The notes: a model not told the origin generated them from the letters alone. A DNA stretch of 64,000 nt from Gari tellinella (GCA_922989275.2 OV277871.1:26112693-26176692); one strand, 5' to 3'; shown: positions 10,614-21,648, numbered from the stretch's first letter. Numbers and translations are program-made.

Positions 10614-10823
10614 TACAGTAAAACCTCTCTATTACGACCACCAAAATTTGTTAATAATTAGGGTGTTTACGATAGGTGACCGCTTAAAGCAAGGTGACAG
10701 TGAAACAGAAAGCTCCTTTAGGAGGTTTCTGTTTCACTGTTACCTTGCTTTAAGTTACCACCTCTCTATTATACAATCAATTAGCCTTCGTTTTAGTGGT
10801 CGTAATAGCGAGGTTTTACTGTA
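10614..10823. repeat. MITE family K (TA type) with S2 hairpin
   Basis: 210 bp. Ends TACAGTAAAACCTCTCTATT and AATAGCGAGGTTTTACTGTA are inverted repeats extending ~33 bp, with TA flanks. The central palindrome 10683-10754 is the K variant of S2 (CTTAAAGCAAGGTGACAGTG). Confidence 0.85.
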
Positions 10824-10959
10824 CATCATTTATTGAGCAATATTTTTGACAAGTTAAAAAACAAACATTGTAAACATATGTATGGGATAAAGAAGATAAT
10901 AGTTAAAAGAAGAATAGATAAGAACCTTTTGATGAATTGTCAACAAATAACGTAGTTAA

Positions 10960-11157
10960 TACAGTCGAACTTCGATATCTCGAACTCTCTTAACTCGAAC
11001 TATCCGATTTTTCGAAACATGAATTTGCCTTATTCTAAGCTCGTTTAAGGTGAACATATCCGTGTTTCGAATTTAAAAACGCAGCTAAGCCGTGTTTTAC
11101 TTTGAAATACAGGTAAGTTCGACTTAACCGAGTTCGAGATATCGAAGTTTGACTGTA
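10960..11157. repeat. MITE family G (TA type)
   Basis: 198 bp. Ends TACAGTCGAACTTCGATATC and GATATCGAAGTTTGACTGTA are inverted repeats. The interior 'ggtatgttcgactt'-type text is shared with 29288-29468. There is no S1 or S2 hairpin in this family. Confidence 0.85.
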
Positions 11158-11233
11158 ATTTTATAGAAGCACATGCTTAACATACGTAACATCTTGCATC
11201 TGGCACAGAGAACAACATTGAATTAATTTCCTG

Positions 11234-11436
11234 TTAACCCCTTTACCCAGAGAACAGTAGTTATTTGCAAAAAGTTCGATCCTGATCAGACGTCGCGTCA
11301 AGTGGCGTCTGATCAGGATCTATACAATTTGACACTTGTTTCAATATTTCTTTCCAAAGACCTAGATTTTAAACTTGAAAAATAAAAGTAGACGACAATT
11401 GTTTAATTGATGACACCATGGCAGTGGCGGGGTTAA
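11234..11436. repeat. MITE family B with S1 hairpin
   Basis: TTAACCCCTTTACCCAGAGA at the left and 'ccatggcagtggcggggttaa' ending at 11436. S1 hairpin about 11268-11333. Carries the 'cagacgacaattgtttaa' module near the right end. Confidence 0.85.
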
Positions 11437-11442
11437 TACTTC

Positions 11443-11673
11443 ATCCTTTTCATGACCAAATTCATCGTGAAGTTGTTACCCCTTCACCGCCATATTGTCG
11501 TCTGCTTCAATATTGTTGTCTGCAATTTCATTTCTAAATTAGATTTGAGGCAGTATTACTGGTGTAAATTCAAAACAAGTGGCAAACAGTTTTTGATCCT
11601 GTAGCGCGGCGTCTGATCAGGATCAATACTGTTTGCAAGCGCGCTTTATTGCTTCATTGAGAGATAAAGGATG
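11443..11673. repeat. MITE family A copy
   Basis: 'ttttcatgaccaaattcatc' then 'ccttcaccgccatattgtc' and a shortened S1 hairpin (about 11580-11636) in which part of one arm is deleted. Ends 'tcattgagagataaagga'. Confidence 0.7.
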
Positions 11674-12388
11674 AAATATTCGAACAGTCTGTTGTTGTTT
11701 TTTAAACAATGGGTCACCATAATTAAAGATGCAAAAGAGAACACGTTTAAACTCAAACTCATTGAAACACAATGATAAGTACTTGAAAATGTTGATGATA
11801 TTTCTTAAATCTGTGTGATAAGTAGTTCAGAGCCAGATCAAAACGATTTAATTTTTTTAGGACTACCTCTTTATTGGGAAAGAATACGCGCCGTCTGATC
11901 GGGATCAAATTTTGTTTTGCAAATGCGCTTTTTGGCAGACTAAAACAAACAACTGTATAAACATGTACTGCAATCACACAAACGACAAAGAACTGAGTGT
12001 AATATAACAACAAAGAGCAACATTTATTTTACTTTTACATACTGTACTTAGTACTGTAACTTCAAAATGAAATTAAACATACACCATGTCTCAATCACTT
12101 GGTCTTATTACACAGTACAAATTAAAACTAGATAGGAAGACAGATAGAAAGGTGTCGGCGTGGTGTAATTAGAATCATTATCATTGGATTCGAAACATGC
12201 ATTATATCATATATCTATTTGAACCCTGAGTAATACATGTATATTCTTTTGCAACAACTACCGTCTGCTAATATTCTAAAAATAGAAGTTTTTAGATTTT
12301 GTTTTTAACCCATTACGCCATAATATATGACTTGTTTTTAGTTGGTTTTAGAAGACAATTGTTGCCTATACCCATTCCTTCGCCATAA
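11674..12388. other. No gene; hairpin scrap inside
   Basis: Around 11855-11920 a piece of family E right end ('tttattgggaaagaata') is joined to an S1 arm ('cgccgtctgatcgggatca'). The rest is unassigned. Confidence 0.45.
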
Positions 12389-12589
12389 TACAGTGTCCCC
12401 TCTCTACAATGTCCCTCCGAAGAACGATTCCCTCATTACAACAACGCTTGCCGCTGTTCCCAAACGTCTGATCTGGATCCAAGCTGATTGCAAATGTCAG
12501 CCAATTTCCCTCCCTATCACAACCCCCTCCGAACAACACATACAATCTTTGTCTCCTAGTGGATGTTGTTGTAGAGAGGGAGTACTGTA
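12389..12589. repeat. MITE family F, internally deleted
   Basis: Ends TACAGTGTCCCCTCTCTACA and GTAGAGAGGGAGTACTGTA remain with TA flanks. The first hairpin arm and the interior are deleted, giving 201 bp instead of ~365. Confidence 0.8.
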
Positions 12590-12827
12590 CTGTATAAAAT
12601 TGAACTATTTTCTTCAGAGCAGAAATTTATTAAACGTGTTAAAAGGTGAATCTATGGAGTACATTGTAAATGGTTGAATGTATCATGTGTATAATGGGCA
12701 CATTTGTATTATCTGTTGAAACGGATTTTACGTTATGGCGAATTTGTGGTCGATGTTGAAAGCAGTTTTGATCTAAATGAGATCAGGAACGTATAATATA
12801 CGTTCTTGAAGACGCACAGTAATTCTG

Positions 12828-13067
12828 GGGTCTGTCGCACGAAACGTCGTACGATAAAAACGGTCGTAAGTCCAAACTTTAAATACATTTAATTTATGAT
12901 TTCTTCATCTAAATCTGTCTTGTGACATCTCTTTGGAATTGTCTTTTCTAGACGATTCCAAAAAGATGTCACAAGACAGGATTAGAACGAGAAATAAGTA
13001 AAGCTTGAGAATTTTAGAATCTGACTTACGACCACATTTGTCAGGCGACGTTTCGTAAGACGGGCCC
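12828..13067. repeat. Palindromic MITE, single copy
   Basis: Ends 'gggtctgtcgcacgaaacgt' and 'acgtttcgtaagacgggccc' are inverted, as are internal 'ggtcgtaagtc'/'gacttacgacc'. The centre is a long stem 'tgtcttgtgacatctctttg' against 'aaaagatgtcacaagaca'. No ORF. Confidence 0.75.
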
Positions 13068-13154
13068 AGCTCTTTATCCAAACTAGAATTGTTGTTATAG
13101 ATATCTTTATGCTGGTGATAACAATTTATCTCGTAAAATGGTGTTAATATTTGC

Positions 13155-13400
13155 TATACAATGGGGACGACGTTATTCTTTCCCGTTTGAAACACAACGG
13201 AACGCAAACGCAAATCACTAAAAATGTGGCAAAATTACAATTTTTCGACAGTTTTTGAGATTTATTGTAATGTAAGTGGCATCCAATTTGGAATCTGATC
13301 CGACGACGGGCTACCCGGTGTCTAACCTGGCTGCAAACTGTTTGCAATGGAGATTATAGGTTTAGCATAAACGTGTTTATTGGGAAACAATAACGTCCAA
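13155..13400. repeat. MITE family E, decayed
   Basis: 'gacgttattctttcccgttt' at left, S1 hairpin with GGGCTACCCG centre (about 13279-13345), 'gcataaacgtgtttattggg' at right. Confidence 0.75.
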
Positions 13401-13703
13401 AAAAGCCACCTATTTGTAATAACATCAACTTATGTTAATGAAAGTCTATTGATTTAAATAGACCGATTTATTACTAGTAAAATTTCCGCTTGATTATTTG
13501 TTTACCGTAACACCGTTTGAAGTAGTAGAAAATATAAGCACCGGCTAGCTGGTTTTATAAAATAGTGGAAAATACAAAACAACACTCATTCCGCGGGAAT
13601 TTATCGCGCCACCATCTTGCTCATTGCAAATTTACTAATCAATTAATTTACTAATCAATTCTACTAATATTTGTACGTAATTAATATCGCGAAGACGGTA
13701 AAG

Positions 13704-14930
13704 ATGCCTCGTCAGCGGAAAAGGGGAGCGCCGGCAAATCGCAGATCATCCACAAGAAGAACGCCGTATTCTACAAGGGGCAATATTGGCAGTGGCGATG
13801 TTGAGGACACGGAGGGACCGGAGGTGACTCCCCAAACAGGACGCCATATCGGAGGTGGTGATCGTGAAGGACCGGAGGTGGTGCAGTTGTGCACGGAAAC
13901 CCAAGTATCTGGTATCACCAACGTCTTTCCTAATCTTTTCCCACCCCTACTCAACAACATGAACAATGCACTGTGCCATCTCAGTCAGAGTTTTCAATGC
14001 CTTCGTCTGCACTCAGTAGTGCAGACGATTTGACACTACATGTCACAAAAGAGCTATAGCAAAAAAATTGGCTTGGGGAATATTTTAACTTGGAAATCCC
14101 ATGCCTCCACTTCCAAACTTTTAGTTGACGAGCAGGGACAGTTGGAATGGAAGTCGGGGCAGGGGGAAATGGTGCAGAATATTAGGGAATGGACTGACGC
14201 ATTCTTGATCTTCGCAGCTATTTTCATTAGGAAATTCCCTGAGAAAGCAGGTGATTTACTGCAATATATGGCGATCATCAGGGATGCAGAAACCATGTCT
14301 GGTGGAACGTTTGCTTGGCGTAGATATGACGAGAGATTTAGGATGCGCCAGGCCATCCAGCCTCAATCATGGGCGGTGATACATTCTGATTCGTGGTCCA
14401 GAACAATGAATGTGCCTGCATTGTCACAGCAGCCTGCACAAAATATGCTGGCTCGGGTGCATGTGGCACCTAGGTCAGCCAGTGCGGCTACGACCAGGAA
14501 ATTTGTTCGCCCATGCTTTGATTTCAATTCCATTCATGGTTGCTCATTTAAACCCTGCAGATATGATCACGTCTGTTTAGCTTGCAGGGGTTCACACGCA
14601 CAACAGAGGTGTCCTCGATCATTTGGTTCTGAGGCATTTCGAGGGGGGAATGGTCCAAATCGATCATTTGGTTCTGAGGCATTTCGAGGGGGAATGGTCC
14701 AAATCGGCAAGGTCAAAGGCAACCCAAATTTGGCCAAAACTGAATTTACACTATCAAACACACCAGTTCAGTTGGATGTCATGGTCAGGTTTTTAAGGAC
14801 ATATCCTGATCAAATTTCTGCATTGAAAATCTATAATGGCTTTTCGTTTGGGTTTCCTTTACATTACGATGGACCTATTAAAACTTATGAATCCACAAAT
14901 TTAAAATCTGCTAAGCAATATCCAGAGATT
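13704..14930 (+). pseudogene. Ngaro-like Gag ORF, broken
   Basis: Starts MPRQRKRGAP, a basic N-terminus. The frame shifts near 13965, where the middle frame reads on as TVPSQSEFSMPSSALSSADD, and shifts back near 14060. In the first frame this shows as a TGA at 14031. Downstream, the Gag core contains KSHASTSKLLVDEQGQLEWK. Two Cys/His clusters follow at about 14512-14610: C-x8-C-x5-C-x3-H then C-x2-C-x3-H-x4-C, a CCCH finger and a knuckle, suggesting nucleic-acid binding. A ~43 bp in-frame tandem duplication (14618-14705) repeats RSFGSEAFRGG right after the fingers. Confidence 0.75.
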
Positions 14931-15600
14931 GTCAGGGATAAAATTACCAAAGAAGTTAATTTAGGGCGTGTGGAGGGTCCATTTAGTGAGCCACCATTTC
15001 CAAATTTCAGGGTCTCGCCTTTGGGTCTGGTTCAAAAAAAGAGCCGGGAGATTTCAGACTGATACATCATCTTTTTACCCAAGGGGGATTCAGTTAATGA
15101 TCATATTGATCCAAAGCTCTGCTCGGTACAGTATACCAAGTTTGATGCTGCTGTTAAGATGGTTCAACATTTGGGAAAAGGTGCTTTGCTAGCTAAATCC
15201 GATATAAAATCTGCTTTCCGTTTAATACCAGTCTCGAAGGATAACTTTAGGCTCTTGGGTTTTAAATTTGATGGGAAGTACTTTTTTGACAAGTCTCTTC
15301 CTTTTGGCTGTAGTATTTCTTGTGCAACATTTGAGATGTTTGCCAATTTCTTGGAGTGGGTGGTTCGTATTTCATGCTCAGTAGGGGAACTGGAACACTA
15401 TCTCGATGATTTTCTGTTTGGGGAAGAAGAGGTACTTCTCATTGTTCATGCCTATTAACTTCCTTTTCGGACATTTGTAAAGCATTTGGTGTACCCGTGG
15501 CTGAAGAGAAAACGGAAGGTCCTTGCACAGTTTTGGGTTTTCTAGGGTTAGAACTGGATTCAGTCTTAATGCAGGTTAGGATATTCCACAGGATAAACAT
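14931..15600 (+). pseudogene. Ngaro-like reverse transcriptase, frameshifted
   Basis: Begins with VEGPFSEPPFPNFRVSPLGL, typical of DIRS/Ngaro RT. After a run of seven A at 15035 the frame shifts twice before resuming as NDHIDPKLCSVQYTKFD. Motif A is LAKSDIKSAFRL (D at about 15199), and LPFGCSISCATFE is the DIRS-type LPFGL-like box. The catalytic YxDD is HYLDDFLF (~15398-15421). The frame is lost again after 15458 and the thumb region is unreadable until 15607. Confidence 0.8.
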
Positions 15601-15606
15601 CATTTA

Positions 15607-16368
15607 TTGGTGTCTCAGATCCAAAGCATTCTAAATCATAAGCATAGCGTGACATTGAAGGAATTGCAGTCGGTTTTGGGTTCACTAAACTTCATGTGTA
15701 GGGCTATTGTACCTGATCGCCCTTTTTGTCGGCGTTTAATCGATGCCACTTGCGGGGTTAAATGTCCTCATCACCACATCAGGTTGACAAATGGAATGAA
15801 ATTGGACCTGAAAATGTGGTTGAAGTTTTTTCAGGAGTTCAATGGCATTTCAGTTTTTCAGGATATGATTTGGTCCACTAATGCAGATATTTGTTTGTTT
15901 ACAGACAGCTCTGCTGCTTCTGACAAAGTTTTCGGTGCTTACTTTCATGGGAAGTGGACATGTGCAACCTGGCCCGCTGCATGGATTGAAAAGGGTCGAA
16001 CTAGGGATATCACACTATTAGAGTACTTTCCGATTTTAGTATCTCTTTATGTTTGGGGCGAGCAGTTACAAAATAAGAAGGTCTTGTTCTGTTGTGATAA
16101 CCAGTCTGTTGTCCATGTGATAAACAAACAGACATCCAAATCTGCAGATTTGATGGTTTTGGTCCAAGCACTAACTTTAAAGTGTTTACAACTTAATCTA
16201 GTTTTTAAAGCTGAACATGTACCAGGGACCCACAATGAAATTGCTGACAGTTTGTCTCGTTTACAGCTCAATCAGTTCCGTCAGTTGGCCCCAGAAGCAG
16301 AGCAACACCCAGCTCAGATAACAGAGTTTCTATGGAACATCTTCGAGTTGGAGCCAGACAGCTTTTGA
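15607..16368 (+). pseudogene. Ngaro-like RNase H domain (open frame of 253 codons)
   Basis: Contains connection-domain text (LKELQSVLGSLNFMCRAI). The RNase H core follows: the first Asp in LFTDSSAASDKVFGAYF, the Glu in ITLLEYFPILVSL, the Asp in VLFCCDNQSVVHVINKQTS and the final EHVPGTHNEIADSLSRL. All four acidic positions look intact. It would degrade RNA in the RNA-DNA hybrid. It overlaps the recombinase frame by 37 bases in another frame, so in the parent element recombinase translation may begin in this overlap. Confidence 0.85.
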
Positions 16369-17239
16369 GTGCAGGAATAGCAACTAGCACAAAAGTAGTA
16401 TATACAAACGCCTTACAAGTGCTTTTTTCTTTTAGGAACTCTTATAATCTTGGACAGACATGGCCTGTACCTCTTGCACATTTAGAGGCTTTTATTTCGT
16501 ACCTATTTCAGATGGGTTATGCTTATAAGACTGCCACAACATATATGTCGGCTATTCGGTTTCAGCACAGGCTGCACGGTTTGACAGATAACACTTCATG
16601 CATGACGGTTGTTAAAATGCTTGAAGGGTTTCGTCGTTCCAAACCTTCTCATGACACTAGAATGCCAATCACGTATGCAATTTTGTTAGATATTAGTTCA
16701 AAGTTAAGCTTAGTCTGCATCTCTCATTTTGAGAGTGTCCTGTTTAGGCAGCATACACATTGGCATTTTTTGGTTTATTTAGGGTCGGAGAGATGGTGTA
16801 TTCTTCTCCGACCATGGCTGATGCCCCCTAGTTGAGGTCCGATATTGTTCAGTTTCACCCAACTAAGTCTTTTAAAGTCCAACTTCGGATATCAAAGACA
16901 AATCAAAAAGGTGCCCCAGTTATCATCCCCATTACAGCGACAGGTACAGCAGTTTGCCCGGTTGCTGCTATGACTGATTATCTCGAGATCCGTCCTCAGT
17001 TTCATAACTGTCGGTTATTATTTTGTCATACTGATGGTTCTCCATTAACAAGATATCAATTTGGTGCAGTCTTAACAAAGGTTATTAAGAGTACACGCCT
17101 TCCTGCAACAAATTTTAAAACTCATTCGTTTCGTATTGGGGCAGCTACTTGGTTGGCCCAGCAAGGCATTCCATACAATACTATAAAGCATATGGGTAGG
17201 TGGTCTTCTGACGCCTTCCTTAGGTACATTAGATTGTAA
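16332..17239 (+). pseudogene. Tyrosine recombinase of the Ngaro-like element, broken
   Basis: The N-terminal SAM-like core-binding region (IATSTKVVYTNALQVLFSF; AFISYLFQMGYAYKTATTY) is in one frame. A frameshift near 16750 hides the first catalytic Arg, which reads FRVGEMVYSS in the next frame. A TAG at 16829-16831 follows. The second half has HSFRIGAAT (H-x-x-R) and GRWSSDAFLRYIR with the nucleophilic Tyr. All four R-H-R-Y positions can be seen, so the domain is recent enough to recognise but not functional. A single TAA at 17237 separates it in frame from the SGNH domain. Confidence 0.85.
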
Positions 17240-17863
17240 GAACTGAGTAACATTTGCTATTCACAGATTTTTTCTAACACCTATCTAAGTATATTTTCAG
17301 ATGTATGGCTCATAGGGGATTCATATGTATATTGGGCCCAGCAGCGTGCAGACCGTCGTAATATCGCCAGAAATTTAGGTTTAGTGAAGGTGAAGGCCAT
17401 CAATTGGATGGGTTTGCGGGGCATGAAATGGGCGCAGCTCAAACATAACATTCAGTATTTGGCATTGCATAATCCTGTTCCACAGGCCATTTTAATTCAC
17501 TTGGGATCCAATGATTTAGGGACTGAGAAAGGCGTAGTCATGCGACACGCCTTGAAAGAGGATATTATTTCAATTGTTCAAACTTTTCCGAACACTACTC
17601 TGATTGTATCTGCCTTGCTGCCAAGATTGGTATGGGACAGAACATCTATCCCTGTAGATAAGATTGAAAATAAACGTAGACAATTGAACAGATATGTGAA
17701 ACGTTTGGTGGAACACGATGGAGGATTGTTTGTGAATCATGAAGATATCTCTACGGATACCCCTGGATTGTACTTCAGAGATGGTGTTCATCTTTCTGAT
17801 GTGGGCATTGATTTATTCTTATTTGATATCAAGGAGGCTTTGGACAAAGTTTTTGGAAGGTAG
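17240..17863 (+). pseudogene. SGNH hydrolase domain of the Ngaro-like element
   Basis: Open frame from 17240, with the domain from about 17300: block I LIGDSYVYWA (nucleophile Ser in GDS), block III HLGSNDLG, block V DGVHLSDVG (Asp-x-x-His), so the Ser-His-Asp set is visible. The frame is the same as the recombinase half upstream, with only one TAA between, so the parent protein was probably a recombinase-SGNH fusion (inference; CAA to TAA would do it). SGNH domains are known in some Ngaro elements; their substrate is unknown to me. The ATG at 17384 is internal to the domain and not a credible start. This domain is intact here but cut off from its upstream partner. Confidence 0.8.
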
Positions 17864-17911
17864 TAAATGGCCGGAATTTTGGGGCGAACATTGTTCGTGT
17901 GGCAGAAAATT

Positions 17912-18336
17912 CCGGGGAAATGCTTTAATATGATTTGTAAAGGCAATTGGATTGTATGTACGAAGGAACTGACTGATGACCGATCCATTTTTAGGGTTTT
18001 CACCAACCATAGGCATCCGCTGTGAGTTGGTAGGGCTTACACCAACCATAGGCATCCGCTATGAGTTGGTAGGTATGGCACAAACCATAGGCATCCGCTA
18101 TGGATTGGGTATATTTGTACCAACCATAGGCACCTGCTATGTGATTGGTCAGAGTAAGTAAGGAAGGCCAGAAGGATGACCTATGGCAGGGAACCGGCCA
18201 GTAGAGGCTGGTGTGCGTAGGATTGGACCTACGATTGGTTTGCTGTAAGGATTGGACCTTGCAGAATGTGGGGAGTCGCTGTCAGTTCCTTCATGGCATC
18301 ATAGTTTTTCGTAAGCATGAAGCATTTCCCTGGGAT
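17912..18336 (+). repeat. Inverted arms enclosing tandem repeats, element 3' end
   Basis: 'gggaaatgctt' (17915) and 'gaaggaactgac' (17962-17973) are mirrored by 'gtcagttccttc' (18281-18292) and 'gaagcatttccc' (18319-18330). Inside are four ~39 bp tandem units with 'accaaccataggcatccgct', at 18001, 18040, 18080 and 18119, and two small related hairpins around 'ggattggacc' at about 18219 and 18249. Confidence 0.75.
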
Positions 18337-18370
18337 TTTTTGTTGCATCAGGTGCCATAACAGTTGAACT

Positions 18371-18811
18371 GCCACATTATATTGTAAGATGTTGGGTATT
18401 GATGTAACTTTAAATGTATATCAACTTGTATGTCAAGTATGTGCAAAGAGTTTATCAATTATATTCACTAAACTGATTATTTTGTTCTGTTGCAATTTTA
18501 CCCTTCGTGTAATAAAAGTTCCTAAGTAAAAAGGAACCATTTTACAGCAACTGAAAATATAACATGAGATTTGATAAAAAAAAAATTATACTGGGATTTT
18601 AATTGAAATGGCGTCAAAATTATGTTACCAGTTTGAGATCTACTTTTTCTCAAAGATAATTAGTCGGTATGAGATCGTTGAGGGTAAATGAAATTTTTAT
18701 GTCTTATTAGTTGTATTGTTTTAAATGATTTAGAATTTGTAAATGTGTTAACGTAATGCCAAAACAAATTGTAATTACCTTTCTACAGAAGTCGAATATT
18801 CGGTATTAGTT
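18371..18811. other. No gene seen
   Basis: AT-rich, possibly including the last bases of the Ngaro-like element. A short A run is present at 18577. Confidence 0.45.
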
Positions 18812-19012
18812 CTTTAACTGGCAACGGCGCAAAAAGGCGACTTTACAAACGGTTTTGATTGTAATCAGAGTCCACGTAACGAGGTGTCTGATCAGGATCT
18901 AAATTGTTTGACGCTCGTATCAACATTTCTTCAGTCAAAACAGCTCTGAATATAAAATATTACAGACGACACACTACCAATGCAGACGAATGTTGACAGT
19001 AAGAGAGTTAAA
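18812..19012. repeat. MITE family B, decayed
   Basis: S1 hairpin 18843-18911 ('gatcaggatctaaattgttt' on the right arm), then the 'acatttcttcagtcaaaaca' module and 'cagacgaatgttgacagtaa' near the end. Confidence 0.6.
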
Positions 19013-19141
19013 GCAGACGATAAAACATGACAGCGAAAGAGTACATCTTATTTGAAACAACAGTTATGTAGAAAACATTGTTGGGAGTTTTCTGAATTCT
19101 CTTATAGTTTTACATGTATTGAATTAAACGGTCATTTTTCA

Positions 19142-19392
19142 TACAGTGGAGAAAACGTTATTCTTTCCCGTTTAAACGCAAACGAAACGCAAACGCATTG
19201 AAAACAAATGAAGAAAATGACAACGGTTTGACAATTCTGAATGTTGATTTTAACCTTGACGGCAAACAGTTTGGAGCCTGATCAGACACCGGGTTACCCG
19301 GCGTCTGATCTGGCTCCAAACTGTTTGCAAAGGAAATAATATTTTTAGCGTAAACGCGTTTATTGGGAAAGTATAACGTTTTCTCAACTGTA
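19142..19392. repeat. MITE family E, near-intact
   Basis: Inverted ends TACAGTGGAGAAAACGTTAT and ATAACGTTTTCTCAACTGTA with TA flanks. S1 hairpin 19261-19330 centred on GGGTTACCCG. About 251 bp, the standard length. Confidence 0.88.
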
Positions 19393-19619
19393 TCTCCTTA
19401 AAGGATATTTGCAACAAAATTAGACACTATCAGACAGTGCCGACCCCTCATCGGGGTCTTCTGTGTTTGCTATATCATATGAAATGGTCTGTTGTATCGG
19501 TGACTAAGACTGCAGTGTTTTCTTTGGATCATCCTAGTCTATATATAATGAAATCTTCAAGCAAAGCATTAATAGGCCAATTCATTGCAAACCCAGGATT
19601 AAATATGTTAACTAATTTA

Positions 19620-19811
19620 TACCCAGTGGATTATTCAATGTTTATATATTTGATTAGTACATTTTTTATCAAAGGGATGCCTGGTCAAAAGTTTTCATTT
19701 TCATTTGTTTTATATTGAAATTCCCATCTGCAAACAGTGTAGACTCTGATCAGTGTCTTCACTGTTTGCCTATGTCCCATATATGTGATCGTGGACACAA
19801 ATGGGTTAAGA
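19620..19811. repeat. MITE family C, inverted and shortened
   Basis: 'acccagtggattattcaatg' at left and 'ggacacaaatgggttaa' at right are family C ends in reverse. The hairpin 'gcaaacagtgtagactctga' ... 'cactgtttgc' has lost its loop. Confidence 0.65.
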
Positions 19812-19849
19812 TAGCATCAAAGTTAAAATTCTAATGCGTGAATGAATCC

Positions 19850-20211
19850 CTTACACCGTAGTCTGTTTTTAGTTTTGAAGACAGGTACTATTTTTAGCAA
19901 GTTAAATTAAAGCAGAATGTGCATAAGAGAACTTTCCGCTTTACTTTCAACATTTTTAACCAATTACCCCATATATACTCCTTTTACGACTTTAAATTAT
20001 TCCTCCACTAAAGGAAATAGTTCCTAATTATACAGTCATGGATATGTAACAAAAGAAATATTTTCTATATTCTATCAGATGACAGATAAAACTAGGCTGA
20101 AAGTAAAGCAGAATGTGCCTAAGGCGCATTCTGCTTTACTTTCAACCTGCTTTAAGTAGTTACCTGTACATGTTTTCAAAACTAGAAACATGTTATGGCG
20201 TAATGGGTTAA
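19850..20211. repeat. MITE family D (TTAA type) next to a truncated D copy
   Basis: A truncated copy with a broken S2 hairpin (19850-19955) abuts a fuller copy (about 19956-20211) that begins 'ttaaccaattacccc', carries a clean S2 hairpin (20094-20157) and ends 'atggcgtaatgggttaa'. Confidence 0.7.
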
Positions 20212-20696
20212 GTTTTCATACAATGTATGATCTGCTTAGATTTAACAACTATTTCTTATTGTGCATATTTCTGACTGTTAAACTTGGAACTTAATTACTT
20301 TTCTGGTGCAATTGGTGCATATTTCTGACTGTTTAACTTGGAACTTTTTATCTGGTGGAATAAAATTAAGCTGTACAAGGACTCATTTATGGAGCAATGG
20401 GCTAAAATGATGAAAGTTCTTGATATACTAGATATATTGTGATGGCTTCAGGCAGGTGCACTGAGTATTCCCCGTGTCTCTATGGCACAATAGCGTGTTT
20501 AGCACATATTATTCATGTAAGGTGGTCGTCAATATGCATATTGTCGAAATAATTCACATTTATATTCCGAGAATAAAGAAAGTGAGTCTATATTACCCAT
20601 TTCCCATCTTTCTAAAACTCCAGACAAATGCACTACTGTCACGGAACTGAAGTAAGGTTGTCTGATGAGGTTTACTGTGAAGTGAAGGAGAAATTA
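20212..20696. other. No gene; short local duplication
   Basis: 'gtgcatatttctgactgtt' occurs twice about 50 bp apart (20263 and 20313). Otherwise unassigned. Confidence 0.5.
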
Positions 20697-20875
20697 TTCA
20701 GGGCCACAAATATAGAGATTATTTAAAAAACTAAAATCTTTATTTCTGCATTAAACCCTATGGTGTCACTACTCATTACTACTCTTCGAGACGATTCTAA
20801 TGAGTGGTAACACCATAGGACTTAGTGCGGAAATGAGTGAGAAAATGTTTGATTTGTTTAGTTTGCTCACTCTAA
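20697..20875. repeat. Element I copy, decayed
   Basis: The palindrome 'aaaccctatggtgtcactac' ... 'gagtggtaacaccatagg' is the scaffold S3 hairpin also seen at 39640 and 50640. The left end 'cagggccacaaat' is a decayed CAGGGCTCCAGAT. Confidence 0.65.
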
Positions 20876-21648
20876 TCTAGAGCTCTATTATATTCCTAAA
20901 GGCGTTTGTGTTAGAACACATGTACATGTAGTTATTACCAGTACAAACAGTTTCAAGCCATATTAGAATCCTGGTTAACCAGAATTAACTCTGATTTCTT
21001 TTGTATTCAAATTGAAATAAAACGTCAACATTTCCACGCGTCTGACATATCTTCATTTTTGTTGCCTTACGATTGCATTTAGTTCAGTTTGAACTGGAAA
21101 TGGTACGAGCACACCCATTAAATAGAGTACATGTATATTAATAACCTTTCGGTGCCTGTTATGAATCTTAACTATTATCAAATGGTAACAATTGTGCGCT
21201 TAGTGTGATAAAGGTAGTAACCTGTATTACTTTTGGGTATGTTGGACCTAACAGAGTAAAAATATAAAAATTCGACTGTATTAAATAAAACTTGCTGTAA
21301 CTGGCACATTGCTTTATCGAAACTTTTGGTACCTAAAATTGTCGGATAAGGCAGGTTATACTTTACCAGACATTCATGGTCTGTTTTCAGAGTTCAAATA
21401 ACTGTAAGTTAGTTTTAGCAAACCAATACTATTTGTGGCGACTGCCGTCTTTATGTAACAAAATAGAATCGCTGTGCCCTGATCATTATCACTTACCGCC
21501 CAATTCATTTGTGCACAATGACAGTGTGGGACATCCGAGAGTTAAAAGCTAGACTACAATAGCTATATTGACAAACTGTTATGTCAAAGAGATAAATGTT
21601 CTTCTTGTAGGATGTGAAATCAATTGGTTCCGGTGCTGAGGGAATACA
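20876..21648. other. No gene; half of a family H element
   Basis: 21285-21365 ends 'gtcggataaggcaggttata', the family H terminus (compare 31853). The remainder is unassigned. Confidence 0.5.

Larger units (their letters stand above)
13560..18370 (+). mobile_element. Ngaro/DIRS-like tyrosine-recombinase retrotransposon, degenerate
   Basis: Domain order Gag with zinc fingers, reverse transcriptase, RNase H, tyrosine recombinase, SGNH hydrolase is that of Ngaro-type elements, which integrate with a recombinase instead of an integrase or endonuclease. All key motifs are visible, but the frame is broken by at least five frameshifts and two or more stops. The 3' end has four ~39 bp tandem repeats and an inverted-arm structure, not an LTR. 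Exact termini are not resolved; the limits given are approximate. Confidence 0.85.

Noticed and set aside
13712..13966. 84-codon minus-strand ORF
   Set aside because: Antisense shadow of the Ngaro-like Gag.
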